Assembly: GCA_018806915.1 (NCBI GenBank)
Contig: JAGKQI010000102.1
Span: 806,001 to 870,000, forward strand
Source of the DNA: Phytophthora colocasiae
Taxonomy: Eukaryota > Oomycota > Peronosporomycetes > Peronosporales > Peronosporaceae
Length of the DNA stretch: 64,000 nt
Direction of reading: 5' to 3'
A model generated the notes under the pieces. It ran no database searches. It was not told the DNA's origin and saw only the letters and a list, made by a program, of their open reading frames with translations. The translations under genes were made by a program, and so were the position numbers. Positions 22,601-32,570 of this stretch are shown piece by piece (positions within the stretch are counted from its first letter, which is position 1; each line of letters opens with the position of its first letter).

Positions 22601-24958
22601 TGAGCAGCCAGCTTTTGCTGCCATACTCTCGCGACGATGTCTGGGCGGTCTTGGGCGCTCTGGGTAGGATCGCGAATCTGCTCTTGGATCTCTTCCCACT
22701 TTGGATTGCAAGTCATCGTGTCGAAGATATCTGGCTTGCCGTACTCCCTAACGATTGCCATCGAGTCTTGGTACGATTGGTACATCTGACGCGGGCTCCC
22801 TGAGTGAGAAGACGGTAAGATGATCTTCTTCCCAACCTGATTGAGGAAGTGCCTGTTTCGGGCTCGGTCGGGGTGAGCCAGCTCTCCAGTGTCACGATCA
22901 TATTCCGCCAGGAGTCCTTCGCCATCGCCAAGGATAGTCCTAGCCTCTTCCATAGCTTCGCTCAGGTACGCATCTCGCAGTCCATTGTACTGGTAAGCAC
23001 GGATCTCCTTTTGGTGAGTTGCTATCCAACGAAGTTCTTCTTGCTCGCATTTGGCTCTCTGGTCCACACAATACTGTTGGAAAAGGCGCCCCCCTTTATG
23101 TAAAGCTGATCGGTCATCGTCCTTTTGGAAGAGTCGATACGCGACGTGCTCACGTAGAGGCATAGCGCGTTTGTTCCTGCGCACCACATCACCTTCGTAC
23201 GTATCCGTATACGTCTACCCCAGTTCTCCATACGGAAGAAGTAGCGGGTACTGAAGGGGGTCGTAGTTGGCGTTTGTTTCCCAGAGACGCATGAGATTTC
23301 TGTCTTTTGTATATACCAAGAGATCGCGAGGCTGTGCGAGGTTACCGTCTTCAATCATAGTGACGGCCACTTCAGAAACCGTCGGCAGATTTTCCGTTCG
23401 AGGTCTGGAAGGATTGTTTCTCAGACGGAACACCAAGTCGATTGGCTGCTGCATATCGCATTGACGCACCCTTTCGCCAAACGTGAGAAACTGCTGAGCG
23501 AACGGGTTGTACCTTTGCATCACCCGCTCGATGTCTAACAAAGCCACAGGGTCCAGGTCTGCGAAAATTTCCATACGTCTCTCAGCTCGGCGCTCCATGT
23601 CCGGATCGACGATATAGATCTGCGCAAACTTAAGCTGAGTCCTTTGGCCAGTTCGACGATCAATGTATGGCAACAAAGAACCCATGTAGTGGCCCATAGC
23701 ACCTTGAATTCGGTAGGAGTATACGCCACGTTCACCCGCGACGCTGTTGTCCTGGTTGACGTTCTGAAACCTACCCGTGGTCGGGTTTGAAGCACCGATA
23801 GACGTAAAGGCAAACGCCTGGTTGTACGCCCGTATCTGCTTTCGAAAATTGGGGTCTCCGTAAAGCTGGAGAAGTTCGTCTGGAGCTGGGGCCAGAGGTG
23901 GTAGTCTGACTTTCCCCTCGATACAGCAGGCAGACTCGCTTTCACCAGGCCACTTCCACGCGTTACAGTGACCGCACACCGTAGTGGGAGGCAGCCGGTG
24001 GCGTCTGGTGTCTTCATCAACATCTGGACCTGTGACCATCGACGGGCGGAAATCTTCATGGTTTACAAGTGATTTTCGATGGCGAGTGATACGTCGACGT
24101 TCTCGAACACGCTCGCGCTCCTCTTCGCGCTCTTCCTCCGTTTGTAACGCCCTTCTAATGGCGTGACGCTTTCGGTCCCATTCTCGCTCTGCCGCACGCT
24201 CCTCATCCGTCTGACGGGATGCCTGAACCACAGCATTTGCTCCGCGCTCCTCCTTGCGTTCATTCTCGTCTTGCTGGGAACGACGAATGGCTCTTGTTTC
24301 TGTGTTTCGTTGTCGTTCGATGACTCGGTCTTCTTGGGAAAGTTGGGAGCGTATTTGCGCTTGGCGCTCACTGGCAATATCAAGACCAATATGACCCTGA
24401 AGGCCCCGTCGATTTTGCTGTGCAAGTCGGTTTCTTTCGCGATCTTCTACCACTTGTTCAGCACTTCGTTGAGCTCTCCGTTGCCGCTGGCGTTCGGCAT
24501 CCCGTTGCCGCGTACGTTCGCGTTGGGAAGAGCTCATGTTTGCCCGCCGCAGCGTGGCTCTCTCTGCGTCACTCACCTAAGCGCCGCAGCACTGGATGGA
24601 TTCGTAGTGGGGGCCATGGTTGTTCCTGTCGGAGGAACCACCGGTGCATCTACAGGGGCTACAATGGGGTCGCCTGAAACCGAAACATTGTTTACCTGCT
24701 GACTCAGTAGTTCCAATTCACGCGAAGCCCTCGAAAAACGATTGCGTGCCTGCTTCCTTCTGTTGATCCGTCGTCGCTTTGCAGTAGGCGATTCATCCTC
24801 TGCTGGAGTTGCGTTCACGCGCTCCGCTTCGTCTAAACGATGCTGCAGCCGTCCTCGACGGTCGTCTCTACACAGTAGACTATTAGAAGACTTCCAACAG
24901 CACGAAACATTAATTTTACGTACCTATCCCGCTTCCTGCCGACCCTGACGGGAGCCAT
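19612..24958 (-). pseudogene. Helitron C RepHel, with two nonsense codons
   Basis: The reading starts with a short exon (ATG at 24958), then a GT-AG intron, then an exon with a Lys/Arg-rich run (AKRRRINRRKQARNR) and a Pro/Val/Thr-rich linker. An apparent 5-base GTGAG insertion near 24577-24573 interrupts the frame. The gene then runs open through the charged region, Cys finger, Rep HAH motif (22518-22510), Tyr motif (about 22079-22102) and helicase. Unlike A and B it keeps six A at about 22227-22233, so Rep is in one frame. It carries TGG-to-TAG near 23216 (after PYGELG) and GGA-to-TGA near 19797 (TINKAQ then stop), which removes the last helicase motif. It is therefore inactive, but by lesions different from those of A and B. 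Confidence 0.85.
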
Positions 24959-25019
24959 AGCCTTCCCTCGCAAAAAAGCACAAAGGAAGCAGCGTTAGAC
25001 AACGGTCTAACACTGAATA

Positions 25020-25848
25020 ATTGTATTTAACTGTAAACTAATTCTTGATAGTAAAATTGAACATGCAGCGCATGCCGTTCTGCCCCTGACACGGTAAGCA
25101 GCATGAAATGTCTCCATTCCATGTGCCGGTCTCACACACGACCACTGGCCCAAGGCTGAGGTGGGTGGCCCGGCCAAGCCGGCTTTTATCGCCACATGGA
25201 TCCACCCCAGGACCCCGGATTGGTAGGAGGCTTCCCATGCCGCTGGCGGGCGAACATGGGCGTCTCAGGGTCGGGGCTCCGAAGAGCAATAGAGAGGCAA
25301 AACTGAGACAGGAACGGCGAAGGGTGGCCAGCTGCAACCTTTTTATCCCAAAAAATGGGAAGGTCATGAATTTGGGCGCAAAAGCTACAGTACCCAAATT
25401 TCAATTTTCACCAAAGTACCCGCAGGGATGGCTTACTTGCTTAAATGGGCAATATTGTAGATTCGGGGTGGACTGCCCGGCGTCTGTCCGCTCGAGAGGG
25501 GTCTCGGTCAGAATGGCCGTGGCGTGGCACCCACTGCAACCCTCCCTCAAGCCCCGCAGAGGACCTGTCAGAGTCCTCCGCAGGCTCCAGCCCACCCTTA
25601 ATTTTGTACACACCAGCTCCCAGTTGCCCCAATGTGGTACCAGTTCTCCCACAAGGCGGAACACCCGACACCGTAAAGATTTAATAGCTGTATTATGTTT
25701 ATATAGGTACTTACCGAGTATTCCTAGGCTGGCTGCGCCGCTAGATCACTCCTGTCCTCGCTAGCCGCCGCGCCGTTCTCGTAATGTCCTCTGTCGCTGC
25801 TGACGCCGTTTGCGTTTTGGAATGAAAGAATTCTAGAATTTAAATCGA
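25020..25848. other. Element C 5' non-coding region, unassigned
   Basis: Several short open frames on both strands overlap with no recognisable domain. The stretch 25140-25680 is GC-rich and could be a fragment of another repeat inserted in, or captured by, the Helitron. I see no termini or target-site duplication to delimit it. Confidence 0.4.
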
Positions 25849-26058
25849 CCAATCAGAGGCCATTGAGAGGGTTATCATTATTGGGCTATATTTGTAATTT
25901 TGGCATTCCTGAGAGCAGTCTAGAACATAGGTATAGGCTAAAATATGGGAAAATACAGTATTGAATACCTACATGTACAAAATTGAGAGACACAGGTTTA
26001 TGCGCTATGACGTTGAACAGACACACAACGGACACACAGACACGGCACTAGCCTACTG
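25849..26058 (-). repeat. Helitron 5'-end repeat, copy in element C
   Basis: Matches 5021-5240. It ends with CACTAGCCTA but then diverges (CTGCGTTTAG) where the other elements have the TCTCTAC terminus. Confidence 0.8.
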
Positions 26059-26171
26059 CGTTTAGATACAGTAGTGTGTCGTACACACGGCATATACATG
26101 TATTATGTGTGCCCGTACACTAGATTCAGTCCCGTATAATAACAACCTAAATTAAAATAGGACGCCCTTAG

Positions 26172-27345
26172 CGCCCAGGTTTCCCAGATTTAGATATTAC
26201 TCAGAACTCTGATTCTCCAGGTATTGTCCAGACTGTACACCAGGTTTCTTGCAGGTTTCATAGTTTGATCTGCAAGTAATCTAAACGGGGAGCCATAGTT
26301 TACCAGCCCAGAGTTTTCTTGGTTGGAAATCTGGGCAATTCATATGTGACGAAATTGATCAAAATCGGAAGTGGCGCCGATGAAAATGTGTTGCAAGCAG
26401 TAGGACCAATCAGCGCTGAGGAAATTTTCCAGGTATTTATCAGAGGTACATATCTGGACAAGATGTAGATGATGTCTCGCTCCGCCCACCCATGCGTACA
26501 GATGAACTTACGCTGGAACGGTTCCATTTCGGCTGGTACAAGCGATATATCCGAGTCAGGGAGCCCTTGGTAGCGCACTTGACCTCGAAGACCGGCATTG
26601 CGTCGATCTATTTTGACTGTTTCCTTCACGACAATCTTCTGACGTTGCGGCCATGTACTCCTTTAAGCATTGATCAAGCTTAAGCCACGAGGCATGGTGC
26701 TGCTTGAAGGCAGGTACACGGATCATTTCTTCGTCCTCTACGTCCGAGGCCGAGCGTTTCTTCCCTTGCCGACGTGTTATTATGCCTCCTTTTGGATACT
26801 CTGTCGTTCCTTCTCCTGTGCCTTCTTCTACCAGGTTTGCGTCCAGGTTACCGCCCAGATTTGTGCTCAGGGTGCGAGTCGTGGAGACTGGTGAACTCGG
26901 TACCGTAGATGCTTTCTCTTCGTCGTCGAAGCTTGAGTCCGCTTGCTCCCCACCCGTGCTATATCCTTCGTCATGTCGATCTTCTGCGTTGGCGACATCT
27001 TCTCTGTTTACTGCGTGCGGTCCAAACTACTGCGCCTGGACTTGTGTTAGCGCAGGTGCCACCTGAGAGCGTGTTCGTGCGTCTGCCGTATTCGCCAGTG
27101 CCTCTCGTGCAGTTTCTTCTTCAGCACGAGCTTGCTCAGTCATCTGGGCTTTGATCTGCGCCGTCTTGTGGGTGCGCGCCATCTTTTGCTGTCGCCGCGT
27201 GAAAGCGGCCACGCGTCAGATTTCCCCCCAATTGGTGGCTGAGAGGGAAAAAGAATTATGACGGTAAACTATTTGGATAAATTACAACCTGGAAAATCCC
27301 TGGATGCGACCTGGAAATTACCTGATGAGAAAAACCTGGGACGCA
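26172..27345. mobile_element. Possible outline of a decayed TIR element
   Basis: CCCAGGTTT near 26176 on the plus strand and AAACCTGGG near 27328 form an inverted pair with some similarity beyond the core. They flank the MULE-like remnant. Repeated AACCTGG/CCAGGT words nearby make the ends uncertain. Confidence 0.25.
26300..27212 (-). pseudogene. MULE-like transposase N-terminal remnant
   Basis: Read on the minus strand this region contains protein-like pieces in shifting frames: an Ala/Glu/Thr-rich start (27212-27030), an acidic segment, then a stretch with ASWLKLDQCLKEYM and, one frame over, ICTHGW (within 26629-26300). In oomycete genomes a Cys-Thr-His-Gly-Trp segment of this kind typically precedes a MULE/FAR1-type transposase; I infer the link from memory of that family. 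The frame changes at about 26610-26630 and there are stops, so it is not a working gene. The transposase core is missing. Confidence 0.45.
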
Positions 27346-27640
27346 GCGATGCCGAATATTTTACCCCCAACCTCAATAATTTTACTCAGCCCCGGACAAA
27401 ATAACAAACCGCTGCGACCTGGACTCACAGCAACTCAAAGAAGGTCACTCAAACGCAGATCCACTTCAGCCAATCAGCAACGGTCGATCTGGAAGGATGA
27501 ACTGATGTACGGCTGTTGTGATTATATCACTTCGACGGAGTTCCATTCTTCCTTGGACGAGTATTATCAATTCCGTCCAATTTTGACGATATGGGGCGAT
27601 TTCGAGAAAGGACGACCCAGGCGATGAAATCAACGAAGCG

Positions 27641-28809
27641 GTGGGACTGGTAAATAATAACAAAATAGCGCAACACTATTGGTCAATTTTAGACGAATCG
27701 GACGTAATATTTATGTTGAAGTTGTTCATGCAGTGCACGATGGAGGAAGCGGCTACGCGGCAGCACGCTCACGTTAATACGGTCTATCATTGCTTGTACG
27801 CGTATTACAAGCTTGGCTACTCACGAGCCCACCTTGCACACATCTTCAACAAGTCTGAAAGTACCGTTCGCAACTGGATCAAGGTTTACGAGACTTCAGG
27901 GACATATCAGCGTGCCAACAGCGGTGCAAAACAAAAGTACACAAGCGCGCAGCGTCAATGGCTGTTCGAGTACTATCAAGACAACCCTCTTGCATACCTA
28001 GACGAGGCCCAAGACGCGTTCAAGCGAGCACAATCCTTAGACATTTCCAAGTCGTCTGTCTGGAGAATTATTCACGATTATGGTCTCACTTGGAAAGTTT
28101 TAGAGCGTCGCGCGATGCACATTAAAGAACGTGATGTTTTTCGTTTCGTGGGGGAGGTGAGCAACATTAATTGGAGCCATCAGAATCTTGTATTCCTGGA
28201 GGAAGTAAGTTTTGACAACCGAGGAATGGTGCGGAAACGTGGCTACGCTTTACGCGGACAAAAAGTGGCGATTCGCGGCGACTTCCAGCGAAAACCGCGT
28301 GTATCGATCTTGGCATTCATTGGGTACTCGACTACTTTAGTACTGAGGGGACTTTTAATCGTTTGGAGTTTACGAAATGCTGTCAGGATTTTATTCATTG
28401 TCCGACAGGTCCAGTTCGCCAATATCCAGGTCAAAGCTCAGTCTGGCCCCACAGGCACCCCGAAATAATTCACTACCTACGAAGTGTTGGAGTCGTGCCC
28501 ATTTTCCTGCCAGCGTACTGTCCATTCTTCAATCCGATTGAATTCCTGTTTGGCTATGTCAAGTGCTTATTCCAAAGACATTATCTTGAGTCCAGCAGGA
28601 GAGATCTGTTGCCTTTCGTTGTGCAGACATTCCGCAAATTTCAGCATTTCAACACGCAGAAGGTATTTGAGCACTGCGACTGGAAGATCCAAGGGTACTG
28701 TGATTCCGTCGGGCCTCTTTCAGTTGAAAGACGAACGCAATTTGAAGACAACACATCTGAGTCGAATGAAGACGAGTTAGATTTTACCGAGATTGAATCG
28801 GAGTCGTAG
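27641..28809 (+). pseudogene. Tc1/IS630-type transposase, inactive
   Basis: The N-terminal part has a helix-turn-helix (YSRAHLAHIFNKSESTVRNW) and a second winged-helix-like region ending in SSVWRIIHDYGLTW. The DDE-type catalytic half follows: VFLEEVSFDNRGM, where Glu stands in place of the usual first catalytic Asp; a second segment that runs from SSVW straight into PHRHPEII, with the second catalytic Asp and its neighbours deleted; and FLPAYCPFFNPIE, which keeps the terminal Glu. A frameshift near 28340 separates 27641-28468 from the C-terminal frame ending at 28809. The C-terminus is acidic. It is a clear IS630/Tc1 superfamily relic that cannot be active. Confidence 0.8.
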
Positions 28810-28894
28810 GCAAGAGCTTGACTATCGGTAGGACCATAAACTTGACCTCGTCCACCGCAGATTATAAACGAAAATATTAGTGAGATCTGCTCCT

Positions 28895-29862
28895 TTACTC
28901 CGCATGTTCCGTGTCCTCAATGTTGTCAATCAGAGGCAGCGGATCTACAATCGAGCCAGGAGACGGAGGCACGAGATCACGAATCATCCCCTCGATAATG
29001 GCCTCACGACCCAGTAAGCGCTGCTCTTCGTCATCAAGACTTCGTGTTGCAGCCTCTAAGTAGCGTCGCATTTGCTGACAGTCTGCAAGCGAAGCTCTTA
29101 CACAGTCAAGCGCCACGTTTGCTGATTGCGCTACGCACATTAAATGCTCCTCTAGACGTGCTCAGCTGGTTCAAGTAGATGCGCTATGTATCTGGGCGGC
29201 GGGCGTGCGATGTCGGCATCCCATGCTGAGCGGTTGAGGTTCCTTGTTACATGATTCGCCCACATACGCCAGACGACCGATGCTGCCTGGAACGTTGTGC
29301 CCCACTTCTGTCTAAGAGAATCCACTACTTCTCGTAGCGAGCTTTCCGCCGTTGCACCTGAGCGGTCAGTCTCCTCCGGCACAATGCATGACTTCACGAA
29401 ATCATCTCGATCTTTAGCTGTCGCGATAGCCATACCGTACTCATAGATCATGAGAGTCACAGCCGTTCCACGCATTCCCACAAGCCATTGGTTCCACGCT
29501 TGGTCAGATTTGGAGGAGTCCACAACACGCTTCTTCGCCTTGAATTGCATTAGCTTAGGCCACTCACCAAACACCGGCGTCTGAACACTCCACTCGCCAC
29601 CGTTTTTTACCGCTTGTTTCTTGATGCGAGGAGAGAACCGCTCCCATAGAGCCTCCATAATGGAGCAAAACGAGCACCCATTGAAAACAGCATCACCAAG
29701 TGTTTCCGCCGAAGTGTCACGTTGGTTGATCGACGATCGGCCGCACGAGGAGCTGGTACAGATCACCAGGGACTGCTGCAGACGCGGATGCATCCGTTGT
29801 GCCTTCTTCCGTCTCCAAAATGGCTACAGGAGCTGCTGCAACACACATTGATGCAGCTTTAG
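28895..29862 (-). pseudogene. Unrecognised oomycete-type protein, frameshifted
   Basis: Two ORFs, 29793-29152 and 29140-28895, join if a one-base shift near 29160 is allowed. A further shift near 29725 extends the protein-like reading upstream to about 29862. The central part is Trp-rich (EWPKLMQFKAKKRVV, AWNQWLVGMRGTAVTLM, VVWRMWANHVTRNL) and the C-terminus is an acidic helix-rich tail. I do not recognise a domain. Its position among transposon relics, and my impression that similar proteins are multi-copy in oomycetes, suggest a transposon-associated gene. A possible 5' exon lies at 30100-29906, before a potential GTGAAAGT donor. Confidence 0.4.
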
Positions 29863-30229
29863 GTATTACCAACTATCCATGAAGAGCACAGATCAATACA
29901 TACTTTCACTTGGTAGGGACTGTACTCGCTGGGGAGTAGCTCGGTTCTCTTGCGGGCTGTGGCTCTGCAGGACATACGGGGATGCGCGTGGGTGACTTCT
30001 CCTGATAGGGGATCGCAACGGGGTCGACACGCTCTCCTCGTGAGTCATCATAGGCGTTCAAGGCGTCTGCTATGTCGGTTCCGCACGCGGATAGCGAGTA
30101 AGCCAAACATAAGTTTATTCGATATAGTAGGTTGTGGCATTGGGTGCGCGATAGGCCTGCTCGTTTCACTCACACGATCTCCGCAGTTTCGAATCGAACG
30201 CACAATATAGCGGGCTTGTGCCATGATGC

Positions 30230-30559
30230 GCCACAAGGCGTGGCGACAGAGGTCAGAGATTACTTCTGGGGGGAGCGTCTACTTGACGAAGCAGGACGGG
30301 AGAACACACTCTCGTACGGACTAATTACTCGTGGGAACGCTCGACCCGAGCAAGTGTATCTCAGTCTCGAGTTCGAACCCATGGCTACGACGACCATTAT
30401 CCCCGACTTGGTCACTCTCAAGACTGATATTTTTTTAGCACTGAGGCTCCAAACGTGGCTGGCCCCGTTATCAACCCCGTCTACAGAGTGTACAGAGGTC
30501 CTTTTGTTGTGATGCCTACTAACTTTGATAGCATTGAGTTGGTACAGTTAATGAAATCG
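30230..30559 (+). pseudogene. Unrecognised ORF fragment with a T-run frameshift
   Basis: The frame from about 30230 to 30435 looks protein-like (YFWGERLLDEAGRENTLSYG). At a run of seven T (30430-30436) it must shift to continue in a frame that stays protein-like to a stop at 30559 (VAGPVINPVYRVYRGPFVV near the end). No family is recognised. It could be a coat-protein-like or transposon fragment; there is no direct evidence for either. Confidence 0.3.
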
Positions 30560-30717
30560 TAGAGATGAAGATAGCGGCAATATTGCTCCTGCCTTTTTTC
30601 TTGGTTGGCTGTCCGGTGGCCAAGGAATTGGTTGACACAATTGCTGCAGCAGCGTCGACAGTAATGCTATTCAGTCACTTTCGATTTACCTTTGAGTTGC
30701 CTATTCCTCACAATAAT

Positions 30718-31320
30718 GATGTACGACGAAGCAACTATTCTCCGGGTTCTCCGAGCTGCTCGCAACGTCCAAGACTGGCGCGATATCGCAGCCAAGAACG
30801 ATGTCAAACTACGCACAGCTTATCATTGGATCAATGCTGCTGAGGCCACTGACAACCGGGAAATGTCACCAAGAACCTCGTGGAGGCAAGCGCCACAACA
30901 AGATTCATGACGAGTACGTCGCCTACCTACTTGGTCTCATTGATGATAACTGCTACATTACACTTGACGAGATGTTTTATGCTCTTGAAGAGCGCTTCGC
31001 CCTGAAGGTGACGCGGCAGACGGTTAAGGCACACATTGACGCCCAGATGTACACTGTTAAACAGACGCATCGTGACAACAACTATCGCAACCTTGTCGAG
31101 AACAAGTGGGCGAAGCAAGAAAGGAAGGCGTGCTGGGAGACAAGAACACTGTCAGCAAGGGGTCAAACATTCACGTGATAGCGTGTATTTCGGAAGAGGA
31201 GCTCGCTTACTCGGAAAAGCGCTTTGGCTCCCTCACGTCAGAGGCCTGCAATGACTGCATTCGCCGCATACTGAGGTACATCAGCGTTTCAACACCGCTG
31301 GAGAACGTTGTGCTGGCATC
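30718..31320 (+). pseudogene. Second Tc1/mariner-type transposase remnant
   Basis: Pieces in different frames give an HTH start (ATILRVLRAARNVQDW, LRTAYHWINAAEATDN), a second HTH (YITLDEMFYALEERFALKV then TRQTVKAHI) and the beginning of a DDE domain (NIHVIACISEEELAYSEKRF). It stops after TPLENVV; the rest of the catalytic domain is missing and the sequence turns into unrelated DNA. Frame changes occur at about 30880 and 31110. It is clearly dead and distinct from the copy at 27641. Confidence 0.65.
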
Positions 31321-31762
31321 CCCCACATACAGATCACAGACCACGCCCCTTGCCGGTGCGGGCGCTGCATTACCGTCTCCCAGGAATATTTTCCTGTGGT
31401 GTCTCACGCAGCTTCTTCTCCATTTCTGGAGTCGGCTTTCCCGGTTCTCCAACGTCAGCGTTGTCAATATCGCACTCTGGTGTCAACTCTTCAAGCTCTG
31501 GTAACATGACCAGTTGGTCACGTAATTGGGCGAGGAGTTACATGCCTTCTCGCATATACACACCTGGTTCCAAGTCCAATTCTTCGTCCGAGACTTTCAT
31601 ACACCACTCGTATTTCACTCGTAATTTTTCTAAGGTGTTCCAGGCGAATAGGATATCCCAAGACTCGTCCATTAGGTCGAAATCACCCGCAGGTAACTCA
31701 GAAGTCTGAAGATCATCTCGGAGACACTCAGATTCCAAGTCCAGGACGTCAAGTCCATTCAT
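31300..31762 (-). other. Acidic ORF, unassigned
   Basis: A minus frame of 74 codons (31762-31538) rich in Asp, Glu and Leu, followed after one stop by a further protein-like stretch (LAQLRDQLVMLPELEEL, then GEPGKPTPEMEKKLRE) to about 31380. It may be the end of a decayed gene. It starts only 9 bases from the oppositely directed MULE ORF. I do not recognise it. Confidence 0.25.
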
Positions 31763-31771
31763 TCTTTGATT

Positions 31772-32570
31772 ATGGCTTCAACACCAACATCGGCGCCACG
31801 AGCAGCAACAACCTCGAGCTATCACATTCCGCCACCTCCGGAACAAATCTTTGAGTCTTATGAAGAAGCAGAGACTGCCATTCACGCATGGAATCGGCGC
31901 CTAGCTATTGACGTGACCAAGGACCAAAACAAGAAAGACCAGGCAAATGAAATTCGATAACGTAATTTTGAATGCGATCACTGCGGCAAACCAAGATCAC
32001 ACGTCACCTCCGAGATGAAGATCGAGTTCGTACACAACGGGGAACAAACAAATTGGGTGCAAGATGAAGATTCGCCAAGGTTATGGATTGCACGTACAAG
32101 AGTTATAATTCCAATATACCACTACTGAACATCATTGCAATGACACTGTGTTGCCGATTGCCCAATGTGTTTTACTCGGTGAAAATGAAGAAGATTTCCT
32201 CTGGGCTTTACTACATTAGAATGAGATGCTTGAATCGTATAAAATTCCAAAGCCATCAATTTTTCTCACCGATTGCGACCAAGCTTGTATGAATGCGCTG
32301 GGTCGAATGTATCCTGATGTCCCTGCTTATGTCTGTTAGTGGCATATGGACCGAAATGTTCTTGCCAAAACCCGGGCCGTTCTTGGCTAAGTAGAGAATC
32401 CAAACCCTGCTTCTGGCCCAGACAAGTACGAGAACACAGTTGAGACCAGCAAAGTTAAGGCTTTGTTCTATAAGGCTGCTGATTCGTCGAATGAGGAAGA
32501 GTTTGTAAAGTGTTGCGCAGCAATTCGGTCGTGTAACTCGGAACTTGCAGACTATCTCGATCTTCACTGA
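31772..32570 (+). pseudogene. FAR1-type MULE transposase, degenerate
   Basis: The ATG at 31772 opens a Ser/Thr/Pro leader, then a FAR1-like DNA-binding domain (FESYEEAETAIHAWNRR, then FECDHCGKPRSHVTSEM after a stop near 31960). Next come MULE core motifs: VMDCTYKSYNSNIPLLNI (the first catalytic Asp region) and, after frame changes, IFLTDCDQACMNALGRM (the second Asp region) with a following WHMDRNVLAKTR. Several stops and shifts (31960, 32090, 32170, 32335, 32388) break it, and the end of the transposase is missing. In MULE families the FAR1 zinc domain binds the terminal repeats; none was located here. Confidence 0.75.

Larger units (their letters stand above)
19408..26060 (-). mobile_element. 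Helitron element C (chimeric)
   Basis: The 3' end is CTAG at 19411-19408 with the hairpin at 19419-19437. From 19408 to about 23837 it is nearly identical to A and B. Beyond that the match drops abruptly to the diverged level of another subfamily, and past the RepHel N-terminus there is no match to A or B. The probable 5' end is near 26058, where the CACTAGCCTA motif shared with the derivative at 5225-5240 appears, but no TCTCTAC terminus follows, so the extreme 5' end is diverged or lost. It contains one RepHel gene and about 1.1 kb of 5' non-coding DNA. Confidence 0.75.
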
